The translations under genes and the position numbers were made by a program. The notes beneath the pieces were generated by a model. The model did no database searches, was not told the DNA's origin, and saw only the letters and a list, made by a program, of their open reading frames with translations. A stretch of DNA of 64,000 bases from Metaruminococcus_A sp050943475 (GTDB lineage Bacteria; Bacillota; Clostridia; Oscillospirales; Ruminococcaceae): contig JBMNPF010000008.1 in the NCBI GenBank assembly GCA_050943475.1, positions 70,821-134,820 on the forward strand, written 5' to 3'. Below, one piece after another: positions 16,563-24,148 of the stretch (position 1 is its first letter; each line of letters begins with the position of its first letter).

Positions 16563-17237
16563 TTATTCCTCCTCCTTTGCCAGTTTTTCGCACGCTTCAG
16601 CAGATGGGCAGCCTTCGCAGCCGCCGCAGCCAATCTTCTTTTTGGAAATCTTATACTTGGTCAGGATATTAATGACCGCAATCAGCACGCCGAGAACAAA
16701 GAATCCGCCTGCCGGAGTGATAAACAGCTTCATGGACTCAATCACATTCTTGGTAATCGGCAGCCCAAACCAGGTACCGGAACCCAAAATTTCGCGGATG
16801 GAACCCATCAAAAACAGGGCGAGTGTAAAGCCAAGGCCCATTCCAAGGCCATCCAGAGCTGATTTAACCACCGTATTTTTGCTGGCAAAAATTTCGGCGC
16901 GCGCAAGGATAATGCAGTTTACCGTAATGAGCGAAAGGAAAATGCCAAGCGCACGGTACAAATCCGGCACAAATTTTTGCAGGATAAAGCCGACGATGGT
17001 GACAAACCCCGCAATGATAACAATGAAACAGGGCAGCCGCACCGCTTTGGGAATAAATTTACGCACCAGAGAAATGACGACATTGGAACACAACAGGACA
17101 AAGGTAGTCGCAAGACCCATCCCAAGCCCGTTAACCGCCATTGTCGTAACCGCAAGGGTTGGGCACATACCCAGCAGCAACACAAATACTGGGTTTTCTT
17201 TGATAATGCCATTGAACAAAATTTTTAAATGACTCAT
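16563..17237 (-). CDS. rnfE: Rnf electron-transport complex subunit E with Cys-rich C-terminal tail
   Basis: 224 residues. The membrane core has the conserved LLLGMCPTLAVTTMAVNGLGMG and LITVNCIILARAEIF. Unlike RnfA it ends in a hydrophilic tail with GCGGCEGCPSAEAC, four cysteines within about 13 residues. The ATG overlaps the rnfG stop by four bases (ATGA), so translation is coupled. The tail is not needed in the RnfE core fold and could bind a metal or cluster, which is inference. Confidence 0.95.
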   Translation of the reverse strand: MSHLKILFNGIIKENPVFVLLLGMCPTLAVTTMAVNGLGMGLATTFVLLCSNVVISLVRKFIPKAVRLPCFIVIIAGFVTIVGFILQKFVPDLYRALGIFLSLITVNCIILARAEIFASKNTVVKSALDGLGMGLGFTLALFLMGSIREILGSGTWFGLPITKNVIESMKLFITPAGGFFVLGVLIAVINILTKYKISKKKIGCGGCEGCPSAEACEKLAKEEE

Positions 17238-17809
17238 CGGGAAGCCGCCTCCTTTACATCCGGATACGCAGCTAACGCAAGGTTCACGCCTTCCACAACT
17301 GCTTTGGAAGAAATGGTTGCACCAGAAATAACCGCAATATCACTGTCCGCAGAGGTCTTTCCTTTGACCGCCGTAAAAGAAGAGACGTTTTTTCCGGTAA
17401 ACTGGTTTTTAAAATCATCTTCAGCCACCTGTGTGCCGAGCCCTGGTGTTTCAGAGGATTCTGCAACTTCATAGCCGAGTACGCTACCATCCGCATTGAG
17501 ACCAACGACCAGCACAAGGCCTTTGCTGTAGCCCTTAAGCTCAATTTCAAAACCAATGGCATCGCTGCCGCTGGGAAGAATAACATTTTGGATGCGTTCA
17601 TCCAGCCCCAAATCGGTCAAATCCAGGGTATCAAAGGTTCCTGAACCTGCGAACAGGGTTTCACAGGCGGCGGTTGCTTCATCGCTCAGGTTACCCACCT
17701 GTTCTTTTTTCGTCGCATTGTAAGTAAACACCAACGCCGTAGACACCACAAGAGTAACCACAGTCAGTGCAAGGGTGGGAAAAAAGATTTCTTTCCATGA
17801 CTTTTTCAT
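17234..17809 (-). CDS. rnfG: Rnf electron-transport complex subunit G (covalent FMN)
   Basis: 191 residues: one N-terminal membrane anchor (about 11-31) and an extracytoplasmic FMN-binding domain with the flavinylation motif VISGATISSKAV, where Thr165 would carry FMN through a phosphoester bond. Also visible is the family segment SSETPGLGTQV (about 118-128). The ATG at 17809 shares one base with the rnfD stop (TGATG), and a TTG one codon earlier is less likely. RnfG passes electrons between the outer-face flavin and the membrane core. ApbE, the flavin transferase needed for loading, is not in this window. Confidence 0.94.
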   Translation of the reverse strand: MKKSWKEIFFPTLALTVVTLVVSTALVFTYNATKKEQVGNLSDEATAACETLFAGSGTFDTLDLTDLGLDERIQNVILPSGSDAIGFEIELKGYSKGLVLVVGLNADGSVLGYEVAESSETPGLGTQVAEDDFKNQFTGKNVSSFTAVKGKTSADSDIAVISGATISSKAVVEGVNLALAAYPDVKEAASR

Positions 17810-18765
17810 CAAGCTTTCCCCTCCTTTGCCGGTTTTACCTTACCAAAAGGTTTGAGCCTGGTTGCCTTGTCAATATACGGAACCAGAATGTTCATCAAAA
17901 GAATCGCAAAGGAAACACCCTCTGGATAAGAGCCAAAGACACGGATTACCACGGTGATGATACCGCAGCCAACCGCGAAAATCAATTTGCCGAGGCGGGT
18001 GGACGGCGAGGTGGAGTAATCGGTCAGCATGAAAAAGCCGCCAAGCATGACGCCGCCTGCAAGAATTTGATACACCGGGTTCAGCCCAAGCGCCCAGGTA
18101 AACAGAAAGACCGTACCGATATAGGCAACCGGTGTAATGGGGTTGATAATCCGCCGAGCAATCAGGTAAAGGCCGCCAATCAAAAGAGCAAGGGCAGCTG
18201 TTTCACCGAGGGAACCCGCACGTGCGCCCAGGAACATATCCAACATGGAGGGCAAGATTTCAGTGTTGGTAATATCCGCAAGCGGAGTTGCCGTTGTAAC
18301 CACATCCGCCGGCACTAAAAAGGAGTTAAAGTAAGGGGCAACCCAGGTGGTCATTTGCGCCGGGAAAGATACCAGCAGCACAATACGCGCAAGAATAGCC
18401 GGATTTGCGAAATTTTGCCCGATACCGCCGAACATCTGTTTTGCAATGACGATGGCGACAAAATCACCGATGATCAACATCCAGACCGGCAGGGTGACCG
18501 GCACATTGAACGCAACAAGCACACCGGTCACGACCGCACTCAGGTCGCCGATGGTGTTGTCACGCTTCATTAATTTACGCACAAGGTATTCAAACAGCAC
18601 ACAGGCCAACACGCTGACACAGGTGAGCATCAGAGCGCGAAAACCGAAAAAGATGACCGCACAAACCAATGCGGGAATGAGCGCTATTACAACATTGAGC
18701 ATGATGCTCCGCGTTGTTACACCGCTTTTTCGATGCGGGGAATATGTAACCAGCAATTTTTCCAA
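17809..18765 (-). CDS. rnfD: Rnf electron-transport complex subunit D (covalent FMN)
   Basis: 318 residues with about eight to nine membrane segments. The flavinylation motif is VVTTATPLADI, with Thr160 the likely FMN-bearing residue. FGGIGQNFANPAILARI (about 112-128) is another family signature. The start is TTG with GGAGGG nine bases upstream, 15 bases after the rnfC stop. Thought to belong to the ion-translocating core of the complex. Whether Na+ or H+ is moved cannot be read from the sequence by eye. Confidence 0.94.
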   Translation of the reverse strand: MEKLLVTYSPHRKSGVTTRSIMLNVVIALIPALVCAVIFFGFRALMLTCVSVLACVLFEYLVRKLMKRDNTIGDLSAVVTGVLVAFNVPVTLPVWMLIIGDFVAIVIAKQMFGGIGQNFANPAILARIVLLVSFPAQMTTWVAPYFNSFLVPADVVTTATPLADITNTEILPSMLDMFLGARAGSLGETAALALLIGGLYLIARRIINPITPVAYIGTVFLFTWALGLNPVYQILAGGVMLGGFFMLTDYSTSPSTRLGKLIFAVGCGIITVVIRVFGSYPEGVSFAILLMNILVPYIDKATRLKPFGKVKPAKEGKA

Positions 18766-18780
18766 TGCAGTATCCCTCCG

Positions 18781-20097
18781 TTACTTTTGTTTCGCCTGGC
18801 GGAGGAAGATCTTCGCCAGCTGGTTTTTTTGCGCCAAATTGCGTTTAGCAGGACATACATAACTACAGCAGCCGCAGTTCATACACAGGTTTACGCTGCC
18901 ACGCTCCAATTCCGCCGCATTTCGGTTGTCATAAGCCATTTCAAGGGCGCGCGGCATCAACCTCATAGGACATGCGTAAATACACCGCCCACAGCGGATA
19001 CAGGCTGTCTCTTTGGTCTCCGCCACCTGGTCTTGGGTGAGCGCAAGAATGGCGTTGTTGTTTTTAATAACCGGGGCGTCCAAATCACATACTGCAATGC
19101 CCATCATCGGCCCGCCCATTAGAATTTTACGGCAGTCTTCACGAATACCGCCGCAGAAATCAAGCAGGTCGCGGATGCTGGTGCCAATTGGAACAAAAAC
19201 GTTTTTCGGATTGTTGACAGCTCCGCCGTCAACGGTCAGGCGTTTGGTTGTCAGCGGCATGCCGCGGCGCATATACCGCGCAAGAAAGCTGATACTTGAA
19301 ACATTCATAACAATAACACCGCAATCAGCCGGAAGTTTTCCCTCTTCAACCACAATTCCGGTGCAAGCGTAAATAATGACCTTTTCCGCTCCCTGCGGAT
19401 AGCGGGATTCCAATTCAATGACGTTGATATCCGGGTCATTTTCCAATAATCCCGTTAAATTGTCAATCGCTATTGGTTTATTATCCTCAACGCCGATGTA
19501 TACTTGCTCAATATCCAGCCACTTTTTGACAAGCCGGATTCCCTCAATGATATCACCCGGGCGCTCCATGCATTCGCGGTAATCCGCTGTTATGTAAGGC
19601 TCACATTCTGCTGCATTGACAACCAGCTTGGTTACGCGGTCAATATCCTTGTAAGCCAGCTTGACATGACCCGGAAAACCCGCTCCGCCAAGCCCAGCCA
19701 GTCCGCTTTCATAAACAGCATTGATGAAGTCGCTTTTATTATTGATTACAGGAGGTGCAACTTCTTCACTGATTTCCTGTTTCCCATCTGTCATAATGGT
19801 AACCGTTTTCACCATACGGCCGCCTACGTCAATTCGCTCTGAGACATCAATAACATCGCCGGATACGCTGGAATGAATCGGCACCGAAAAGCTGTTTTCG
19901 CTCTCCCCTATTTTCTGGCCAACCTTGACATGGTCGCCAACCGCAACCTTTGGTACACAGGGTGCACCCATGTGCTGCAGCATTGGTATTTGCACTTTTG
20001 GCGGAAGCGGAAGCCGCTCCGTCTGGCGTTCAGCCGTATATTTATGATGGGATAAATGTACGCCACGCAGCCGTTTGATTTGAATATTTCTTGCCAA
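18781..20097 (-). CDS. rnfC: Rnf electron-transport complex subunit C (NADH-binding)
   Basis: 438 residues. The N-terminal barrel-sandwich domain has HMGAPCVPKVAVGDHVKVGQKIG. The flavin/NADH-binding fold has GLGGAGFPGHVKL and NAAECEPYITADYR. Two 4Fe-4S sites are CIRCGRCIYACP and CMNCGCCSYVCP (about residues 365-412). It accepts or donates electrons at the NAD(H) end of the complex in the cytoplasm. It is first in the operon and begins with TTG, after AGGAGGG six bases upstream. The promoter is at 20146-20174. Confidence 0.95.
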   Translation of the reverse strand: MARNIQIKRLRGVHLSHHKYTAERQTERLPLPPKVQIPMLQHMGAPCVPKVAVGDHVKVGQKIGESENSFSVPIHSSVSGDVIDVSERIDVGGRMVKTVTIMTDGKQEISEEVAPPVINNKSDFINAVYESGLAGLGGAGFPGHVKLAYKDIDRVTKLVVNAAECEPYITADYRECMERPGDIIEGIRLVKKWLDIEQVYIGVEDNKPIAIDNLTGLLENDPDINVIELESRYPQGAEKVIIYACTGIVVEEGKLPADCGVIVMNVSSISFLARYMRRGMPLTTKRLTVDGGAVNNPKNVFVPIGTSIRDLLDFCGGIREDCRKILMGGPMMGIAVCDLDAPVIKNNNAILALTQDQVAETKETACIRCGRCIYACPMRLMPRALEMAYDNRNAAELERGSVNLCMNCGCCSYVCPAKRNLAQKNQLAKIFLRQAKQK

Positions 20098-20145
20098 TCG
20101 TTACCCTCCTGCCCCAATCATTTATCGAAACACACGATTACCTTT

Positions 20146-20174
20146 ATTTTAACGATTTCACACGCTAAAGTCAA
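20146..20174 (-). promoter_or_regulatory. SigA-type promoter of rnfCDGEAB
   Basis: Minus strand: -35 TTGACT (20174-20169), 17-base spacer, -10 TAAAAT (20151-20146), about 49 bases before the TTG start of rnfC. The hexamer CGTGTG occurs twice around the -10 region, of unknown meaning. Confidence 0.7.
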
Positions 20175-20200
20175 TATAATCCCCCATATTTGCAAAGAAA

Positions 20201-20226
20201 AAGGGCTGGATTTTCATCCAGCCCTT
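20201..20226 (-). terminator. Terminator of the small acid-soluble spore protein gene
   Basis: 11-bp stem (20201-20211 with 20216-20226), four-base loop, followed on the minus strand by TTTTTCTTT, 18 bases after the stop. Confidence 0.85.
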
Positions 20227-20243
20227 AATACGAAAATTTTGTG

Positions 20244-20438
20244 TTATTTCACAGAGTTTTCGTAAGCTTCGATCATCTTTTTGACCATCTGGCCGCCGAT
20301 AGAACCAGCCTGTTTGGAGGTCAGTTCACCGTTATAACCGTTTTTGAGGTTTACGCCAACTTCAGTAGCAGCCTCCATTTTAAAACGATCCATAGCCTCA
20401 CGAGCCTGCGGGACAACGATTTTATTGCTGTTAGCCAT
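20244..20438 (-). CDS. Alpha/beta-type small acid-soluble spore protein
   Basis: 64 residues, the normal size of alpha/beta SASPs, which coat and protect DNA in the dormant spore. The two family signatures are present: a central EVGVNLKNGYNGELTSKQAG, whose early Glu begins the site cut by the germination protease, and a C-terminal GSIGGQMVKKMIEAYE. Preceded by AAGGAGTG, by a perfect hairpin in the leader (20473-20489) and by a CATAATA box resembling the -10 of forespore sigma factors (20508-20514). Single-gene transcript with its own terminator. Strong evidence that the organism sporulates. Confidence 0.95.
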   Translation of the reverse strand: MANSNKIVVPQAREAMDRFKMEAATEVGVNLKNGYNGELTSKQAGSIGGQMVKKMIEAYENSVK

Positions 20439-20472
20439 TTTTCTTTACACTCCTTACACTATAATTTATATC

Positions 20473-20514
20473 GGGTTCCTTTGGAACCCTGATTGCGTTT
20501 GCATTACTATTATG
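20473..20514 (-). promoter_or_regulatory. Candidate forespore (SigG-like) promoter and leader hairpin of the SASP gene
   Basis: Minus strand CATAATA at 20514-20508 fits the SigF/SigG -10 pattern, but the -35 is weak. About 12 bases after the expected start of transcription there is a perfect GGGTTCC-TTT-GGAACCC hairpin (20473-20489) before the ribosome site. Confidence 0.45.
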
Positions 20515-20639
20515 GTCGGAACACAAATTAATATCACAGGAAATTTATAGTGTTTTTTCCAATCTAGTGCAAAGAAAATCAGCTTTTTCAAGGCTCAGCG
20601 CATGTATCGTTCCATGGCCTTTATCCGCCCCGTAAATCG

Positions 20640-22334
20640 TTAAATTTTAATCCCACAGCCATGTGCCGGCGTTTCATCAAACGCGCCGTCTTTTGCCACA
20701 ATTTCATAAAAACGGTAACCGCCCGAAAAATTGTAACAGTCAAATCCGTTCTGCATCAAGATACGGCAGGCAATATAACTGCGCAGGCCGCTTTGGCAGT
20801 TGACATAAATTGTTTTGGCCTTATCCAGTTCCCCCAGCCGTTCACGCAGTTCATCCAGCGGGATGTTGCATGTGCCCTCTATATGGCCACGGCTGTATTC
20901 CTCAGCCGTGCGGGTATCCAACAATATAACATCGGATCGTTTCTGCAGCGCCGGTACATCCGGCCAATGGTATTGTTTCACAGTACCGTCCAGCAGGTTA
21001 CCAATGACAAAACCAGCCATATTGACCGGATCTTTGGCCGAAGAATACGGAGGCGCATAGGAAAGCTCCAATTCCTGTAAATCCCAAGCGTCCATTTTGG
21101 CGCGGATAGCAGAGGCCAAAACATCAATGCGTTTATCCACACCTTCAAAGCCCACAATCTGCGCACCAAGTATCCGGCCGTCTTTTGGATCAAACAACGT
21201 CTTAATGGTCATATTGGTAGCGCCGGGATAATAAGTTGCATGCGCCGCCGAGAAGGTAACCGCTTTGTCATAAGAAATTCCTGCATTTTTCGCCATTGTC
21301 TCGTTGATCCCAGCGGCTGCAATGGTCATATCAAACAGTTTGAGTACCGAGGTGCCAAGCGAGCCCTTATAGCGGCTGTCTTTGCCGCAGATATTGTCGG
21401 CTGCGATACGCCCCTGCTTGTTTGCCGGGCCAGCTAGCGGAACCAGCGCCTTTTCCCCCGTGACATAACGGACAACCTCTACCGCATCGCCAACTGCGTA
21501 AATATTAGGTACAGAGGTTTCCATCCGCTCATTGACTGCAATCGATCCACGGATGCCCAAAGCAAGACCCGCGTCTTTGGCGAGCTGCGTATCCGGAGTA
21601 ACGCCGATTGCCAACACAACCAGATCCGCCTGCAGAACGGTTTCATCCTCCAGCGTGACCGAAAGGCCGTTCCCCTCCTCTGCAAATCCGGAAACCGATT
21701 GCCCCAGCCGAAGGGTGATGCCCTTGCTTTTTAAGTATCCGTGCACACTGCACGCCATGTCATAATCAATCGGCGACATGACCTGGTTGAGTTTTTCCAC
21801 AACGGTTACCGAAACGCCCATATGAGTCAAATTCTCCGCCATTTCCAGCCCAATAAAACCACCGCCGACTACAACCGCACGTTGGGGTTTTTGCGCTTCA
21901 ACAAAGGCACGGGCGCGTAAAGTATCCTCCACGGTACGGACGGTAAAAACCCGTTCCAGGTCAATTCCGGGCAACGACGGCTTTACCGCTTTAGCCCCTG
22001 GCGACAGAATAAGCTTATCATAGCTTTCTTCATAAACCTCTCCGATTTCCAATTTACGGATAGAAACGGTTTTCCGCGCCGAATCAATGGCAACCACTTC
22101 ATTTCGAACCCGCACATCAATACGGAAACGCGCCCAAAAGCTCTCCGGGGTTTGAAGTGTCAGCGCATTCTGCTCCTGAATGACTCCGCCAATGTAGTAC
22201 GGCAGACCGCAGTTCGCATAAGAAACATAGCCGCTGCGTTCGAGAACAATGATTTCTGCTTTTTCATCCAGACGGCGAAGTCTGGCCGCTGCCGTTGCAC
22301 CGCCCGCAACCCCGCCAACAATAAGCACTTTCAT
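20640..22334 (-). CDS. CoA-disulfide reductase / NADH-dependent persulfide reductase with C-terminal rhodanese domain
   Basis: 564 residues. The N-terminal flavoprotein of the CoA-disulfide reductase type has FAD motif VLIVGGVAGGATAAARLRR, the single redox Cys42 in YANCGLPYYIGG, NAD motif VVVGGGFIGLEMAENL (about 155-170) and FAD motif IYAVGDAVEV (about 272). A C-terminal rhodanese domain (about 455-564) has the active-site Cys513 in CQSGLRS. Such fusions (CDR-RHD, Npsr) reduce CoA disulfides, polysulfide or persulfides. Four-base ATGA overlap with the upstream rhodanese gene. Third gene of the trx operon under the Crp-like site at 23033-23047. The exact physiological substrate is uncertain. 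Confidence 0.92.
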   Translation of the reverse strand: MKVLIVGGVAGGATAAARLRRLDEKAEIIVLERSGYVSYANCGLPYYIGGVIQEQNALTLQTPESFWARFRIDVRVRNEVVAIDSARKTVSIRKLEIGEVYEESYDKLILSPGAKAVKPSLPGIDLERVFTVRTVEDTLRARAFVEAQKPQRAVVVGGGFIGLEMAENLTHMGVSVTVVEKLNQVMSPIDYDMACSVHGYLKSKGITLRLGQSVSGFAEEGNGLSVTLEDETVLQADLVVLAIGVTPDTQLAKDAGLALGIRGSIAVNERMETSVPNIYAVGDAVEVVRYVTGEKALVPLAGPANKQGRIAADNICGKDSRYKGSLGTSVLKLFDMTIAAAGINETMAKNAGISYDKAVTFSAAHATYYPGATNMTIKTLFDPKDGRILGAQIVGFEGVDKRIDVLASAIRAKMDAWDLQELELSYAPPYSSAKDPVNMAGFVIGNLLDGTVKQYHWPDVPALQKRSDVILLDTRTAEEYSRGHIEGTCNIPLDELRERLGELDKAKTIYVNCQSGLRSYIACRILMQNGFDCYNFSGGYRFYEIVAKDGAFDETPAHGCGIKI

Positions 22335-22660
22335 TTTGCATCCCCCTTTTCAACCGGTCCATGCCAGGAAGCAATGCCACCAATATTGGTGACATTGGTG
22401 TAACCCATACTCCTGTAAATTGCGCACGCCTGGCTGCTGCGCATTCCGCTGTGGCAATACACATAGAGCGTCTGATTCAAGTCCGGAGCAATATCGCCAA
22501 TCGTTTCGGCCTCTGCCAGTTCCAGATGAACGCTCCCGGGAATATGGCCTTCCCGGTATTCCGGTTTGGTACGCACGTCTAAGAGAAGAATTTGAGGGTT
22601 GTTTTGCGCTTCGACTGCGAGAGTATCAATTCCTGTTTTTCGTGATTTGAGCAGACTCAT
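22331..22660 (-). CDS. Single-domain rhodanese (sulfurtransferase)
   Basis: 109 residues, one rhodanese domain: LLLDVRTKPEYREGHIPGSVHLEL (about 25-48), then the active-site loop with Cys69 in YCHSGMRSSQA. This type carries sulfane sulfur as a Cys persulfide in the cytoplasm. It overlaps both neighbours by four bases (ATGA on each side), so thioredoxin, rhodanese and the reductase-rhodanese fusion are translationally coupled. The combination suggests a persulfide relay in which the rhodanese holds sulfane sulfur and the other two reduce it. The relay is inferred from gene order. Confidence 0.92.
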   Translation of the reverse strand: MSLLKSRKTGIDTLAVEAQNNPQILLLDVRTKPEYREGHIPGSVHLELAEAETIGDIAPDLNQTLYVYCHSGMRSSQACAIYRSMGYTNVTNIGGIASWHGPVEKGDAK

Positions 22661-22968
22661 AAAATCATCTCCTCCAATTCATGTTTTGGCTTGTAACCAA
22701 CCGAAGTGGCAACAATTTCTCCGTCCTTTACCAACATGAGGGTCGGAATGCTGTATACGCCAAACCGTTCAGCCAACTCCGGCTCTTCATCAATGTTGAC
22801 TTTGACAAATTTAAAGGTCTCCGCATTTTCCTCGGCAAGTTCTTCTACAACAGGAGCAAGCATCCGGCAGGGACCGCACCAGGGGGCCAAAAAATCAATC
22901 AACACCGGTTTTGGAGAATCAAAAACCTCCCCGGTAAAATTGTTTTTATTTAAGGATAAAGTTGACAT
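22657..22968 (-). CDS. trxA: Thioredoxin (first copy)
   Basis: 103 residues with the WCGPC active site (Cys31 and Cys34) in LIDFLAPWCGPCRM, and the cis-Pro in SIPTLMLVKDGE. Standard thioredoxin length. It is first in the operon with the rhodanese and CoA-disulfide reductase, and its promoter carries a Crp/Fnr-type operator. The second thioredoxin in the window (47092-47418) is a stand-alone gene with VMAVPAVMVVKHGE in the same place. The pair probably serve different conditions. No thioredoxin reductase gene is nearby. Confidence 0.95.
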   Translation of the reverse strand: MSTLSLNKNNFTGEVFDSPKPVLIDFLAPWCGPCRMLAPVVEELAEENAETFKFVKVNIDEEPELAERFGVYSIPTLMLVKDGEIVATSVGYKPKHELEEMIL

Positions 22969-23005
22969 GGTTTATACCGCCTTTCGTGTTCTGTACTGTG
23001 ATACC

Positions 23006-23011
23006 AGTATA
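23006..23011 (-). promoter_or_regulatory. -10 element of the trx-rhodanese-CoADR operon
   Basis: TATACT read on the minus strand (23011-23006), 38 bases before the trx start codon. No good -35 hexamer lies at the usual distance, as expected for an activator-dependent promoter. It predicts transcription starting near 22999. Confidence 0.6.
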
Positions 23012-23032
23012 AGCGAAACCACATAAACTTTC

Positions 23033-23047
23033 TGTGATAAAGTCACA
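23033..23047. promoter_or_regulatory. Crp/Fnr-type operator TGTGA-N5-TCACA
   Basis: Perfect inverted repeat TGTGATAAAGTCACA, four bases past the stop of the Crp/Fnr-family regulator gene and centred about 41 bases upstream of the predicted trx transcription start, the class II activator position. The spacer is five bases rather than Crp's six. A further TGTGA half-site lies at 22997-23001. Confidence 0.7.
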
Positions 23048-23050
23048 TTG

Positions 23051-23725
23051 TTACCGCAGGCTGTTCTGTGCAAGGGATGTCAGCTTTTCTCGGTCTGTCA
23101 ACAGTATCCCCCCGCGGGATAAAACCACCACGCCTTCTGCCTGAAAATACTTCAGCATCCGCGTCACTACCTCCCGCGCACTGCCCAAATGCTTGGCCAG
23201 CATTTCATGGGTTGTTTTCAGCTCATTACTTTCGGATAACGCGCTTTCTTCCAGCAACAGCGCAGCAAGTCTGGAATCAAGCCGTTTGTATAAAATCTGG
23301 TCAAGAAGCCACATTACGTCAGAAAAACGGGTGGCCATCAGCTCGTTGGTAAAATTCGCCACGGCGGCGGATTCCTGCATCAGCGTATGGTAAAGTTTAG
23401 CCGGAATCAAATAAAAAGAAGTTTGGCGTTCTGCCATTACCGAAACATCAAACTGAATGCTGTTCATGATGCAGGAAGCTGAAAACAGGCAAATATCGCG
23501 TTCAAACAACCGGTACAAGGTAATTTCCCGGCCCTCATCGGAATAGATGAAGGTACGAAGCTGCCCTTCGGTCAGCACCAGCAAGCCCACGCAATCCTCC
23601 GAACCATTGTGCAGCATGGTACCTTGGGCAACGGTATGTAAAACGGTACTATCTTTCAAACTGTTTTTCTGTTGTTCGGTCAGTTCCTTCCAAACTGGGA
23701 GCAATTCCTCAAGCAATGGGACCAT
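23051..23725 (-). CDS. Crp/Fnr-family transcriptional regulator
   Basis: 224 residues: N-terminal cyclic-nucleotide-binding-like beta-roll (about 10-120), dimerisation helix, and a C-terminal winged helix with MLAKHLGSAREVVTRMLKYFQ (about 172-192). The recognition helix SAREVVTRML resembles Crp's SRETVGRIL, consistent with TGTGA half-sites. No Fnr-type N-terminal Cys cluster is seen. Isolated cysteines (near 45, 82, 88) might sense thiol or persulfide state, which is inference. It directly precedes the trx operon, and the operator lies between the two. Its own promoter is at 23773-23801. Confidence 0.9.
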   Translation of the reverse strand: MVPLLEELLPVWKELTEQQKNSLKDSTVLHTVAQGTMLHNGSEDCVGLLVLTEGQLRTFIYSDEGREITLYRLFERDICLFSASCIMNSIQFDVSVMAERQTSFYLIPAKLYHTLMQESAAVANFTNELMATRFSDVMWLLDQILYKRLDSRLAALLLEESALSESNELKTTHEMLAKHLGSAREVVTRMLKYFQAEGVVVLSRGGILLTDREKLTSLAQNSLR

Positions 23726-23772
23726 ATTTTCCCCCTTTTCGATTGAATTGTTTTATAATGCTGTTTTTGTCT

Positions 23773-23801
23773 ATTATACCACGAACGGCAGCCTATAACA
23801 A
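23773..23801 (-). promoter_or_regulatory. Promoter of the Crp/Fnr-family regulator
   Basis: Minus strand: -35 TTGTTA (23801-23796), 17-base spacer, -10 TATAAT (23778-23773), about 50 bases before the start codon. Confidence 0.65.
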
Positions 23802-23912
23802 AACGGTGCATTGTCGTGGTTTTTCACAGGTGCTTCTGTTTTTCTCAGCCGCCCGGAGCTCTGTTTCGGCACGCATCGTGCCATTATATTGCCATAAACA
23901 ACGCGCCAGCGC

Positions 23913-24113
23913 CTACACCGGTAAGCCGCTAGAAACGGCGGCTGCATTTTCCAAAGCCAGATAGCCAATGGACTTGTGCCTTGCGGGACAACCGTTCATC
24001 TGCCGGTGGATTCGTACCCCGCGATATTCCCGCGCCGTTATCCGCACGTTGTATGAAGGGCGGACTGCTGGTTGAGATTCACGGTCGTGAGGTTCTGATA
24101 CCACAACGATCAT
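23913..24113 (-). CDS. Small unrecognised protein, 66 aa, doubtful
   Basis: Begins with ATG about 10 bases after a strong AAGGAGG, 35 bases downstream of the 185-residue hypothetical gene on the same strand. The product is rich in Arg and Val (VRITAREYRGVRIHRQMNG in the middle) and has no membrane segment or recognisable motif. The good ribosome site and the position argue for a real gene, while the composition and lack of recognisable family argue against. The rest of the interval 23802-23912 shows nothing further. Confidence 0.35.
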   Translation of the reverse strand: MIVVVSEPHDRESQPAVRPSYNVRITAREYRGVRIHRQMNGCPARHKSIGYLALENAAAVSSGLPV

Positions 24114-24148
24114 AAAATACGTTTTCCTCCTTGACTACACAAAAGGCT

